A DNA stretch of 64,000 bases, from NCBI RefSeq assembly GCF_927798115.1, contig NZ_CAKMMG010000012.1, positions 1 through 64,000 on the forward strand, given 5' to 3'. Numbering within the stretch: position 1 is the first letter of the stretch; every line of letters begins with the position of its first letter. This DNA is from Paenibacillus auburnensis. GTDB lineage: Bacteria; Bacillota; Bacilli; Paenibacillales; Paenibacillaceae. Under the pieces are notes generated by a model that worked only from the letters and a program-made list of their open reading frames with translations, was not told the origin of the DNA and searched no databases. The translations under genes were made by a program, and so were the position numbers. Of this stretch, positions 8,060 through 15,250 are shown piece by piece.

Positions 8060-8677
8060 ATGAGAGTGGCTATAATTTTCGATCATCCGTATGGAGCCGG
8101 AGCATCCGATAATGTTCCCCATGCCCGCAGTTATTCGGCGGCTTTGCTGGCTGCAGTCTTACGGGGGCTGAATACACAGCAGCATGAAATCGACCTTATG
8201 GATCTTCACGCCGACGGCTTCAATCCGGTTACTTCAGCCCAAGAGCTGTCTGCCTGGAGACAGAAGACCACGCTGGACCCGCTAGCCGCCGATTATCAGA
8301 AACGCCTGATTGCCGCCGATCATATTATTTTTATTTTCCCCGTGTGGTGGGAGTCCATGCCTGCCCTGACTAAGGGATTCCTGGACAAAGTATTCGCCAA
8401 AGGCGTGCTGTATAACGAACCGAAGCCGGGACGCCCCTTCGTTCATTGTCTTCCAAATCTTCAAGGTGTATCACTGCTGACCGTGATGAGTACCCCTGAC
8501 AAGATCTACCGCTGGTACTTCGGCAATCCTGTAACCAAAATCCTTTTCCGCGGCACCTTCCGCAAAATGGGCTTCCACAAGCTGCGCTGGTACAACTACA
8601 CAGGTATGGAGAGACGCAGCCCCGAACAACGCAGCCAATTTCTCGCCAAAACCGAGCAGCGGTTTGCGCGTTTGTAA
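8060..8677 (+). CDS. Flavodoxin-fold NAD(P)H oxidoreductase, 205 aa
   Basis: Member of the NQO1/MdaB/YwrO family of FMN- or FAD-dependent quinone or nitro reductases. The flavin-binding flavodoxin fold is seen in MRVAIIFDHPYGAGASDN, the central IIFIFPVWWESMPALTKGFLDKVF and GVSLLTVMSTP. Length is normal for the family. ATG 8060 is preferred because GGAG lies nine bases upstream and the coding similarity begins there; ATG 8045 is the alternative. Pairing with a divergent MarR regulator is typical of redox or electrophile-stress reductases. Confidence 0.87.
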   Translation: MRVAIIFDHPYGAGASDNVPHARSYSAALLAAVLRGLNTQQHEIDLMDLHADGFNPVTSAQELSAWRQKTTLDPLAADYQKRLIAADHIIFIFPVWWESMPALTKGFLDKVFAKGVLYNEPKPGRPFVHCLPNLQGVSLLTVMSTPDKIYRWYFGNPVTKILFRGTFRKMGFHKLRWYNYTGMERRSPEQRSQFLAKTEQRFARL

Positions 8678-8726
8678 ACGGCTTAACCGTATGTATGCAG
8701 ATTTCCATCAGATCTAAGGCCGGGGG

Positions 8727-9641
8727 CTAGTCGGTATACCAGCGCGGAATGTACCTACGAAAAACATCGTAGTCCTGAAAGGCCTGTCTCCCCCGGGCCA
8801 TCATCCCCTGAATCTCATCCAGACCAAAGGGGATCGCCCATTTAATCGAAAAAAGCGAGCTGTAGGCCACATACAATGCCTGTCTCCGCCAAAATTCCTC
8901 CGTTGGCGGTCCTCCAAAATAAGCGTCCAGCTTACCCTTGGCAAAGGGGATGCTCAGCTCCCGATCAAAGAATTGGACTTTGTAGAACTCTTCTGCATAA
9001 TCACCTATGTCCCAGCGGTTGAAATCAATAACACCGATCCCGCCCTCCGGGGTATAAATGAGATTGCCGACATGGAAATCACCATGATGGCAGACTTTTT
9101 CCACGTTATCAATAAGGCCGATATTCTCTTTCACATAATGAATGGCCTGTTCATCACCGTCCAGATGATACGGACAATCCTCATATTCTTTGATCCGCTT
9201 CAGCATTTTGGTCTGCATGGCTGTTTCCCAGCCGGACAGGTCGTGACTGCATGGGATGCTGTGTATCCTTTTTAGAATCCGGCCAGCCTCCATCCCGAGC
9301 TTATACTGTTCCTCCGGCGTAAGCGCGGTCAAACAATCCTCCAGCGGAAGTCCCTCCACCCAAGTCAGCAGCATATACACTTGTTTCTCTTCGCCTTCAC
9401 CACATGTTCCGAAACTGATCGCCTGTGACATTGGAAAACCCAGTTCATTAAACCGCTTAATGAGCGCAAATTCATCCTGTTTACGGGCAAAAGTCTTCCC
9501 TGCCGACAGCCGGAGGAGCAGCTTGTTGCCTTCGTCATCCTCTATGTAAACCTTTTTGTCATCTGACCAGCCCTTAAGTACCGGCTCAATCATCCGCCAT
9601 GTTTCCGCTCCCGGAATTTCTTGTATGCTGGGATCCGTCAT
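8727..9641 (-). CDS. Phosphotransferase (APH family), 304 aa
   Basis: Aminoglycoside-phosphotransferase/choline-kinase fold. The catalytic loop is VCHHGDFHVGNLIY and the metal-binding Asp is in GVIDFNRWDIGD. The N lobe has the small-molecule kinase pattern (KLLLRLSAGKTFARKQDEF). The start ATG 9639-9641 sits after AAGGAGGG, and the upstream in-frame extension is rejected. Many such genes in soil Firmicutes phosphorylate unknown metabolites, so an antibiotic-resistance role cannot be assumed. It is convergent with the oxidoreductase gene. Confidence 0.85.
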   Translation of the reverse strand: MTDPSIQEIPGAETWRMIEPVLKGWSDDKKVYIEDDEGNKLLLRLSAGKTFARKQDEFALIKRFNELGFPMSQAISFGTCGEGEEKQVYMLLTWVEGLPLEDCLTALTPEEQYKLGMEAGRILKRIHSIPCSHDLSGWETAMQTKMLKRIKEYEDCPYHLDGDEQAIHYVKENIGLIDNVEKVCHHGDFHVGNLIYTPEGGIGVIDFNRWDIGDYAEEFYKVQFFDRELSIPFAKGKLDAYFGGPPTEEFWRRQALYVAYSSLFSIKWAIPFGLDEIQGMMARGRQAFQDYDVFRRYIPRWYTD

Positions 9642-9735
9642 GATTTTCACCCTCCTTGCTATATCAAATGAATTTCCATCCGGAACCATTATATACCATC
9701 TTCTATCACTTTTTCTAACTATTACTATATTCAAA

Positions 9736-9765
9736 TTGACAACATTCTGCTGCCGGTGTTACGCT
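9736..9765 (+). promoter_or_regulatory. Promoter of the lasso-associated nucleotidyltransferase gene
   Basis: TTGACA (9736-9741), 18-bp spacer, TACGCT (9760-9765) with a TG one base before the -10 (extended -10). It reads towards the gene at 9838. Confidence 0.55.
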
Positions 9766-9777
9766 CTGTGTGCGTTC

Positions 9778-9793
9778 GTTCTTTAAATAGAAC
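9778..9793 (+). promoter_or_regulatory. Operator-like palindrome shared with the lasso operon
   Basis: GTTCTTTAAATAGAAC lies 12 bp past the -10 of the nucleotidyltransferase gene. It matches 14 of 16 bases of the perfect palindrome at 17203-17218 before the lasso operon, and the following ACATA is shared too. This points to one regulator for both units. Confidence 0.65.
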
Positions 9794-9837
9794 ATACCTG
9801 CTCCATTCGTATCTAAATTCCAGTAAGGAGAGTCCCT

Positions 9838-11022
9838 ATGACTGACCGGTATACCCTTGATAAAGGGAGCTTATCTAAGGAAATATTGCTTCTTCTTGCC
9901 ATTCTAACAACAGATTCTATTGATGAGCTAGCACAGCGGAGCCCGGAGCGGTTCACGGAGATCAATTGGGAGCAGTTTGTCCAGCTTACGCTGCATCACC
10001 GTGTGTATCCATTCATATATCCCAAGCTTAGCCGGATGCAAAATGAACTTGTGCCTGCGCGGGTCAGCGAACGTTTACAGCGGGAATACCGCAGAAATAC
10101 AGTCCAGATGCTGCAGCTCAGCGGAGAGATGGGACGCATCGGCGGAGAGCTTGCCAAGTTGGGGATCCGGTCTCTTTTTCTAAAAGGCCCGGTACTGGCA
10201 GAGGATCTGTACGGCGACATTTCGCTGCGTACCTCACGTGATCTTGATTTCCTGGTGCCGATGAAGCAGCTTCACGAGGCTGAAGCACTGCTGCTCCGCC
10301 TGGGGTACGTGAAGGAGGAAGACTTCGAGAGTATCCTGGGTGACTGGAAATGGCGGGAGCATCATACAACCTTCAATCATCAGGACAGCAAAATCAAAGT
10401 TGAGGTCCACTGGAGGTTAAGTCCCGGTCCATCCACAGAGCCGGATTTCGATGAGCTATGGCAGCATGCGCGGACAAGTAAGCTAATGGGCCCGGACGTG
10501 CATTATTTGGGCAGGGAGGATTTGTTCCTGTTCCTGGCGGCGCACGGTTCGCGGCATGGCTGGTCGCGGCTGAGATGGCTGCTTGATATCCGGCAGCTGC
10601 TGCTTCAGCAGCCGGATTATGCCGCACTTGCCAAGCTGCTGAAACGATACAACTATGAAGCTGCCGCCGGGCAGACGCTTATCCTAGCTAGCGATTTACT
10701 GGAAGCGCCGGTTGACTCCAGGCTGTCTGCTCTGGCAGACAAACCGAAGGCCCGCCGGCTGGCACAGCTTGCCTTATTCTATGTTGCCCGGATGGTCAAT
10801 CTGCATAATCCGCCGCTTGAGCCGGAGGTGAAGCGGCATTTCAAATACTATCAGCCGGCGATCCTAACTCCATGGCATCAGTTCCTGTACGTGGCCGGAT
10901 TCCTCTATCCGTATGCGGCGGATGCCAAAACTTTGCCGCTCCCGAAACCGCTGCATATACTCTATTTCCCGCTCCGCCCTTTCCTGTGGGCTTGGCGGAA
11001 GGTAACTGGCACAGAAAAATAA
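9838..11022 (+). CDS. Lasso-cluster nucleotidyltransferase family protein, 394 aa
   Basis: Uncharacterised nucleotidyltransferase of the NTP_transf_5 type. The fold is visible as GIRSLFLKGPVLAEDLYGDISLRTSRDLDFLV (about 118-150), where D-L-D is the metal-binding pair, and IKVEVHWRL (about 185), the third acidic position. The C-terminal half is helical. Relatives sit in paeninodin-like lasso clusters. In the pseudomycoidin system such a protein was linked to sugar addition on the phosphorylated peptide (recalled from the literature). Here it is on the opposite strand to the operon, convergent with the exporter gene, with a shared operator. ATG 9838 follows TAAGGAGAG. Confidence 0.8.
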   Translation: MTDRYTLDKGSLSKEILLLLAILTTDSIDELAQRSPERFTEINWEQFVQLTLHHRVYPFIYPKLSRMQNELVPARVSERLQREYRRNTVQMLQLSGEMGRIGGELAKLGIRSLFLKGPVLAEDLYGDISLRTSRDLDFLVPMKQLHEAEALLLRLGYVKEEDFESILGDWKWREHHTTFNHQDSKIKVEVHWRLSPGPSTEPDFDELWQHARTSKLMGPDVHYLGREDLFLFLAAHGSRHGWSRLRWLLDIRQLLLQQPDYAALAKLLKRYNYEAAAGQTLILASDLLEAPVDSRLSALADKPKARRLAQLALFYVARMVNLHNPPLEPEVKRHFKYYQPAILTPWHQFLYVAGFLYPYAADAKTLPLPKPLHILYFPLRPFLWAWRKVTGTEK

Positions 11023-11157
11023 CCTCCGGGCTTGCCGGAAATTAAGCGGCTACATCCTGACTGAATTGCGTGAATGGTACAGCATCAGAAGCCGAGCTAA
11101 CCGGTTGCTCTGTTGCATTGCATGGCGCAACTGCTCCCCTATGGGGTTGAATAACAA

Positions 11158-11348
11158 ATCTGTTGTATTCTGTACAGCAGATCTCGCCTTCCGCAAACCA
11201 GATCACCTTTCTGTTGTATTTTGTACAGCAGATTCAGCCGTTTATGTGGATTTTGGCCAAAATTGCGCCTTATGACTGCATAAAATACAATAGAATCACT
11301 TTCTGCTCCTTACTGAAGCAATTCTACTGCACAAAGTACAGCAGAATC
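11158..11348. repeat. Array of four imperfect palindromes, about 26 bp each
   Basis: Copies at about 11158-11183, 11208-11235, 11272-11298 and 11321-11348 share the pattern TCTGTTGTATTNTGTACAGC followed by AGA (the third and fourth copies in complementary or diverged form). Each copy is itself a hairpin (CTGTTGTA against TACAGCAG). Starts are spaced 50, 64 and 49 bp apart. They are non-coding and lie in the 3' region of two convergent genes. Confidence 0.6.
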
Positions 11349-11390
11349 AATTTCAATTGCACTGCTCCCTTCACACAGCACAATCAAACA

Positions 11391-11426
11391 AGCAAAGGCC
11401 CTCCCGAACTCGGGAGGGCCTTTGCT
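11391..11426. terminator. Strong bidirectional terminator
   Basis: AGCAAAGGCCCTCCCG (11391-11406) pairs perfectly with CGGGAGGGCCTTTGCT (11411-11426) across a four-base loop. It ends the lasso operon on the minus strand and could also stop transcripts from the nucleotidyltransferase gene. Confidence 0.9.
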
Positions 11427-11479
11427 TCGCTTGTATCCAGTGCCGATCTGCTGAGCTAAATTACACTAATCTATTCGTG

Positions 11480-13279
11480 TTACATCGCCTCTTCCTGGCT
11501 GCTAAGCAGGCGGCTGAACATGCCGCCTTTATCCGAGGCCAGGCCGCCGAAGACGCCTTGCTGGATTACGCGGCCCTGGTCGATGACCAGAATCTGATCC
11601 GCGCCGCGGATCGTGGACAAGCGGTGGGCGATGACGATCAGCGTGACGGAGTGCTTCAGCCGGTCGAGCGCCTCCTGAATCCGCTTCTCGTTCTCGGTAT
11701 CGAGCGCACTTGTCGCCTCATCCAGTACCAGGATGGACGGCTTGCGGATAATCGCCCGCGCCAGCACCAGCCGCTGCCGCTCGCCGCCGGACAAGCGGAT
11801 GCCGCGGTCGCCGATCAGCGTGTCCAGCCCCTGCGGCAGCCTGCGGACAAAGTCGGCCGAAGAGGCGAACTCTAGGGCTTCCCACAGCTCTTCCTCGCTG
11901 GCATCCGGTTTGATCATCGTCAGATTATCCCGGATTGTTGCATTATACAGGAACGGGTCCTGCGCCACATAACCGATCGAGCGGCGGTAGGACAGCAGCC
12001 GCTCTCCCGTAATCGGCTTGCCGTCAGCCAGAATGTCGCCCGACTCGGGCTGCATCAGTCCCATGAGCAGATCAACCAGCGTGCTTTTTCCCGCGCCTGA
12101 GCGTCCGACAATGGCCGTCATCCGGTTAGCCGGAATAGTGACATTGACCCCCTGCAGCGAATACTGCGGCTCCTGCGGCTGATAACGGAAATGGACATTT
12201 CTCGCTTCCAGGCTCTGTTTCAAGGTGATTGCTTCCACCGGCATCCCGCTTCCATCCGAAGTGCCCTGTTCGGCAGCCTGCAGACATTCCTCCTCCAGCT
12301 GCTTCAGTTGCTTGAAGGAAGGCAGTACGGAGGCGAGCTGTTCCATCAGCGACTGCAGCGTGGCAAAAGTCGGCCACAGCCGGGCAAATACGAGAATAAC
12401 CAGCAGCAGATTCGGCCCTTCCGCATGCAGAAACCGGAAAGAAACGAAGATGAACACTGCGATCAGCAGTGTGGACGACATTTTGTATAGCAATTGGGAG
12501 TTCGAACGCAGACGTGTATAATCCAGCTGTTCGTTCTTCACCTCACCGGTAAATTCATGCAGCCAGTCCAGCCGAGACTGCTCCAGATTGTTGCTCTTGA
12601 TATCCTTGATTCCGTTCAGCTGGTCGGAAATTCCGGCCAGATACATTTGGCCGAGCAGGGAACTGCGGCTGCCCAGCTTCTTGGCTTTACGGATAAATCG
12701 GCGGGAGAATAAGGAGAGCAGTACCGCACAGACCAGGACGGCCAGTGTCATCTTCGGCGACAGCCAGAAGGCGAAAGCGATCTGTACCAGTGTGAACAGC
12801 AGCGAGGTAAGAAACTGCAGAAAGCAGCTGATGCCGGCAAGCACCCGCGCCATCTCCGTAGTCATGATATTGATCAGGTCTGAGGTGCGTTTCTTCAGAA
12901 AAAAGGACCACTCTGCACGCAGCAGAGCGCTATAAACTTCATATCGCAGCTGCCGGCTGTAGCTCTGCTGAATCTCCACGTTGCGGACGGCAACAAAACG
13001 TGAAATTAAATTCTGGCAGAGTACGATAAAGACGTATGCGCCGAGCACCAGCCCAAGCGCTGATGTCTGCGGCAGCTCCGATATGAACCCGAGCACAGGA
13101 AGATTGTACGCAGCTCCTGTTCCGCCCAGCTGCAGCCCCGCCATGCCCAGCATCGGCACAAGCAGCAGAATTGCCGAGCTCTCCAGCAGGCTGCTGATCA
13201 CCATGCCCAGCAGATTCAGATACAGCTTCACTCCGGACAAGCGCTGTAGCTGCCGGATATAATAGATTATTGCTTGCAT
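11480..13279 (-). CDS. Lasso peptide ABC exporter (D), 599 aa
   Basis: A half-size ABC exporter. The N-terminal half has about six membrane segments. The C-terminal ATPase domain has Walker A AIVGRSGAGKSTLVD (about 385), signature LSGGERQRLVLARAI, Walker B ILVLDEATSALD and H-loop VIAHRLST. All catalytic positions are intact, so a homodimer is likely. It is the last gene of the lasso operon, starting 13 bp after the B2 stop with its own GAGGTGG site. In lasso systems this protein exports the mature peptide and gives immunity. There is no N-terminal C39 peptidase domain, consistent with leader removal by B2. Confidence 0.92.
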   Translation of the reverse strand: MQAIIYYIRQLQRLSGVKLYLNLLGMVISSLLESSAILLLVPMLGMAGLQLGGTGAAYNLPVLGFISELPQTSALGLVLGAYVFIVLCQNLISRFVAVRNVEIQQSYSRQLRYEVYSALLRAEWSFFLKKRTSDLINIMTTEMARVLAGISCFLQFLTSLLFTLVQIAFAFWLSPKMTLAVLVCAVLLSLFSRRFIRKAKKLGSRSSLLGQMYLAGISDQLNGIKDIKSNNLEQSRLDWLHEFTGEVKNEQLDYTRLRSNSQLLYKMSSTLLIAVFIFVSFRFLHAEGPNLLLVILVFARLWPTFATLQSLMEQLASVLPSFKQLKQLEEECLQAAEQGTSDGSGMPVEAITLKQSLEARNVHFRYQPQEPQYSLQGVNVTIPANRMTAIVGRSGAGKSTLVDLLMGLMQPESGDILADGKPITGERLLSYRRSIGYVAQDPFLYNATIRDNLTMIKPDASEEELWEALEFASSADFVRRLPQGLDTLIGDRGIRLSGGERQRLVLARAIIRKPSILVLDEATSALDTENEKRIQEALDRLKHSVTLIVIAHRLSTIRGADQILVIDQGRVIQQGVFGGLASDKGGMFSRLLSSQEEAM

Positions 13280-13292
13280 GAGCCCACCTCGA

Positions 13293-13748
13293 TTACTCGG
13301 CTTGTATCACCTTCGCGAACTTCTCCACCACAACAAAACCTTTCATCACATCGTCACCGGAGACGTAATAAGACCCGCTGCGCAGCCAGGCATGAGCAAT
13401 CATCCGGCCCTGCTTGTCTTTGGCAACACCCATGTACAGTGTGCTGTCAATTCCGCGTTTTTCAAGCATTTTGAGGCCTGCAACCGCCCTGACCATGCAG
13501 GTGCTTTTCCAGGGAGTCACTTTGCTCCCTACCCGGATGGCCCGGGTGATCTCGCGGATCTTCGGCGCATCGGCAGCCTTGGACACCTCAGCAGTTTCCT
13601 GCGACTGAGCCCCAAGCTGGGGTGCCGTTTTATCGAACGGGAACAGCAGCCGGATTCTCGCCAGGAACAGACGCCACAAGGCTTCCGGAAGCAGCGCTAC
13701 AACGGCCCGGTCATTAAGCAACAGACGAAACCGCCGCAGGGCTGTCAT
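13293..13748 (-). CDS. Lasso peptide leader peptidase B2 (transglutaminase-like), 151 aa
   Basis: Cysteine protease of the lasso B2 family, which removes the leader before ring closure. The catalytic Cys84 is in WKSTCMVRA and His119 in IAHAWL; the acid residue is probably in the VSGDD segment around 130. Length is normal for the split B1/B2 arrangement of Gram-positive clusters. The start codon overlaps the B1 stop by four bases (ATGA), so translation is coupled. Confidence 0.92.
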   Translation of the reverse strand: MTALRRFRLLLNDRAVVALLPEALWRLFLARIRLLFPFDKTAPQLGAQSQETAEVSKAADAPKIREITRAIRVGSKVTPWKSTCMVRAVAGLKMLEKRGIDSTLYMGVAKDKQGRMIAHAWLRSGSYYVSGDDVMKGFVVVEKFAKVIQAE

Positions 13749-14044
13749 GGCATGCTGTCGATGGCAACCAGATCCTCAGCCAGCAGGCTTTGCACAAATT
13801 CGAACACGTCCTGCTCCGCTGTCTCTGCCGGAACATCGAATGTTTCTTGAATAACCTGCACAATCCGGCTAATGGAGACCGGCTTATCCAAAGCAGACCA
13901 GATTTCTCCGCCTACCTCGCCCAGATTGTAATATTTACCGTTCTTCACATTCAGCATCACCTTCTCGCCGTCCATATCGCTGGCGATATTGCCCGGACGC
14001 TTAACGAGCACCGTTTGAAGCGACAACACATCTGCTGTATTCAT
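13745..14044 (-). CDS. Lasso peptide leader-binding protein B1 (PqqD-like), 99 aa
   Basis: A PqqD-like recognition element that binds the leader and presents the precursor to B2 and C. Features: a central beta hairpin with GEKVMLNVKNGKYYNLGEVGG (split here: GEKVMLNVKNG, KYYNLGEVGG) and a helical C terminus. It starts 3 bp after the kinase stop and overlaps B2. The likely ligand on the precursor is the leader motif YSKPAL (Y-x-x-P-x-L). Confidence 0.9.
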   Translation of the reverse strand: MNTADVLSLQTVLVKRPGNIASDMDGEKVMLNVKNGKYYNLGEVGGEIWSALDKPVSISRIVQVIQETFDVPAETAEQDVFEFVQSLLAEDLVAIDSMP

Positions 14045-14047
14045 CGT

Positions 14048-14983
14048 TTATCTCTCCTCCGTTTGTGGCTTAATCGTGTCAAAAATCAGCGAGGTCTGCT
14101 GCGGAGCACTGAAGCCCTGTTTCGGCCGGGTCATCCGGTACATCGGCAGCCGGTTCACGAAGGATGCCAGCATGCCGAAATGCCATTCCCGGATCCCGAT
14201 CCGGTCGACCATCGCCTTCTGGTAGGTATGATTAAATAACGTATGGAACCGCTCCATCCCGCTTATTGGCTGCACGGTTACGGGGCCTTCCTCTTCAGAC
14301 ACCGCCAGTTCAAATATACCGGCAAGCGGCAGCGGCTCAGCCTGGAAGCGGTCATGCACCGGAACAGCAAACTTGGTCTCTCTCTCAAAAAGCGGACGGT
14401 AGAGGGACGAATTCATTCCCATATAGTCCAGGCTTTGCTGCCACAGCTTCTGCTGCGGATAACCTGGAACTGCAAGCGGCTGCCCTTCTTGCACCATAAC
14501 GGGAATAACGTCGTCGCTGACCAGCAGATGTCCCTGATCCATCAGATAAGAGGCGAGTGTTGATTTGCCCGCTCCTGAACGTCCAACAAGCGCATAAGCT
14601 TTGTTATCGAGTACTAGCGCACTGCCATGCAGCGGGAGAATCTTTTTCTGCATCAGCAGAACGCCCATGCAGCTCCCCAGGATATACAGCCGGACACAGT
14701 CCATGTCCGCTCCAGCCGCAGGTGAGACAGTAATCCTAATCCCGTCCTGAATTGAAAAAATAGCCGTATCCTTCGCTTCGAACATCACCTCGCTGCCCAG
14801 CATACCCAGACTTGGAGTTATCTTGGGAATTGCCTGCCAGCGCTCCTCAAGCTCGCCGCGAATCACAGCCACGCTGCCGATCAATCCCGGCTCGTCGGTA
14901 AGGGGAAGCTCCGGCAAGGGGAATTCACTGAATATTTGCAGGCCGAAGGCTTTATAAGCCAGGCCTTGAACGGTACTCGCCAT
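14048..14983 (-). CDS. Lasso peptide kinase (HPr kinase-like, PadeK/ThcoK type), 311 aa
   Basis: Tailoring kinase expected to phosphorylate the hydroxyl of the C-terminal Ser of the precursor. The C-terminal two thirds have the HPr-kinase fold: LPLHGSALV (His119), P-loop GRSGAGKST (134-142) and the acidic pair in LLVSDDVIPV (Asp157/158). Length and domain match the kinases of paeninodin and related clusters. ATG 14983 follows AGGGAGGGAA. It lies between the precursor and B1; a stem-loop at 15039-15077 separates it from the precursor gene and probably lowers its expression relative to the precursor. Confidence 0.9.
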   Translation of the reverse strand: MASTVQGLAYKAFGLQIFSEFPLPELPLTDEPGLIGSVAVIRGELEERWQAIPKITPSLGMLGSEVMFEAKDTAIFSIQDGIRITVSPAAGADMDCVRLYILGSCMGVLLMQKKILPLHGSALVLDNKAYALVGRSGAGKSTLASYLMDQGHLLVSDDVIPVMVQEGQPLAVPGYPQQKLWQQSLDYMGMNSSLYRPLFERETKFAVPVHDRFQAEPLPLAGIFELAVSEEEGPVTVQPISGMERFHTLFNHTYQKAMVDRIGIREWHFGMLASFVNRLPMYRMTRPKQGFSAPQQTSLIFDTIKPQTEER

Positions 14984-15038
14984 CAGATTCCCTCCCTAAG
15001 CCAATTTGTCACCCGGAATAAGCCGGATGATGGAAATA

Positions 15039-15077
15039 GCCCTTATCCCCCTCCAGCAAGCACAGGGGGATGAGGGC
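15039..15077 (-). terminator. Partial terminator/attenuator between lasso precursor and kinase genes
   Basis: GCCCTTATCCCCCT (15039-15052) pairs with AGGGGGATGAGGGC (15064-15077) with one G-T pair and an 11-base loop. It lies 18 bp past the precursor stop. The downstream minus-strand tract is only TATTTCC, so read-through is likely. Such an element would keep the precursor message more abundant than the enzyme message. Confidence 0.65.
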
Positions 15078-15095
15078 CGCGCGAACCATAAAATT

Positions 15096-15221
15096 TTAGG
15101 AATAATGTACGATCTCATCCGGATCATCTTGGAAGGAGTCGGCAATAGCTATTCCGGGTCCAGCCATAGTCATCTTCACGTCGAGCACTTCCAAAGCAGG
15201 CTTGCTGTATTCCTTTTTCAT
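15096..15221 (-). CDS. Lasso peptide precursor (A), paeninodin-like, 41 aa
   Basis: ATG 15219-15221 follows AAGGGGGTGA; the stop is TAA at 15096-15098. The 19-residue leader is MKKEYSKPALEVLDVKMTM, with the Y-x-x-P-x-L recognition motif and the required Thr at -2. The 22-residue core has ring AGPGIAIAD, which would close between the Ala1 amine and the Asp9 side chain, and tail SFQDDPDEIVHYS ending in Ser22, the expected phosphorylation site. The AGPG start, FQ-DPDE tail and HY-S end match the recalled pattern of paeninodin, but the ring (IAIA against TSTP) and tail differ. It lies 29 bp after C, directly before K. It has no other plausible role. Confidence 0.93.
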   Translation of the reverse strand: MKKEYSKPALEVLDVKMTMAGPGIAIADSFQDDPDEIVHYS

Positions 15222-15250
15222 GTTTGTCACCCCCTTTCAGGCGATCTTCA

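Larger units (their letters stand above)
11023..11479. other. Intergenic region with hairpin repeats and terminator
   Basis: This 457-bp gap lies between the nucleotidyltransferase and exporter genes, which converge. It contains the four-copy imperfect palindrome array at 11158-11348 and a perfect 16-bp terminator stem at 11391-11426. No credible coding frame with a ribosome site was found. Confidence 0.6.

Noticed and set aside
8678..8726. Terminator between oxidoreductase and phosphotransferase genes
   Set aside because: Only a 4-bp stem (ACGG/CCGT) without T tracts is present.
11158..11348. CRISPR-like array
   Set aside because: Only four imperfect palindromic copies with uneven spacing and no cas genes; better described as hairpin repeats.
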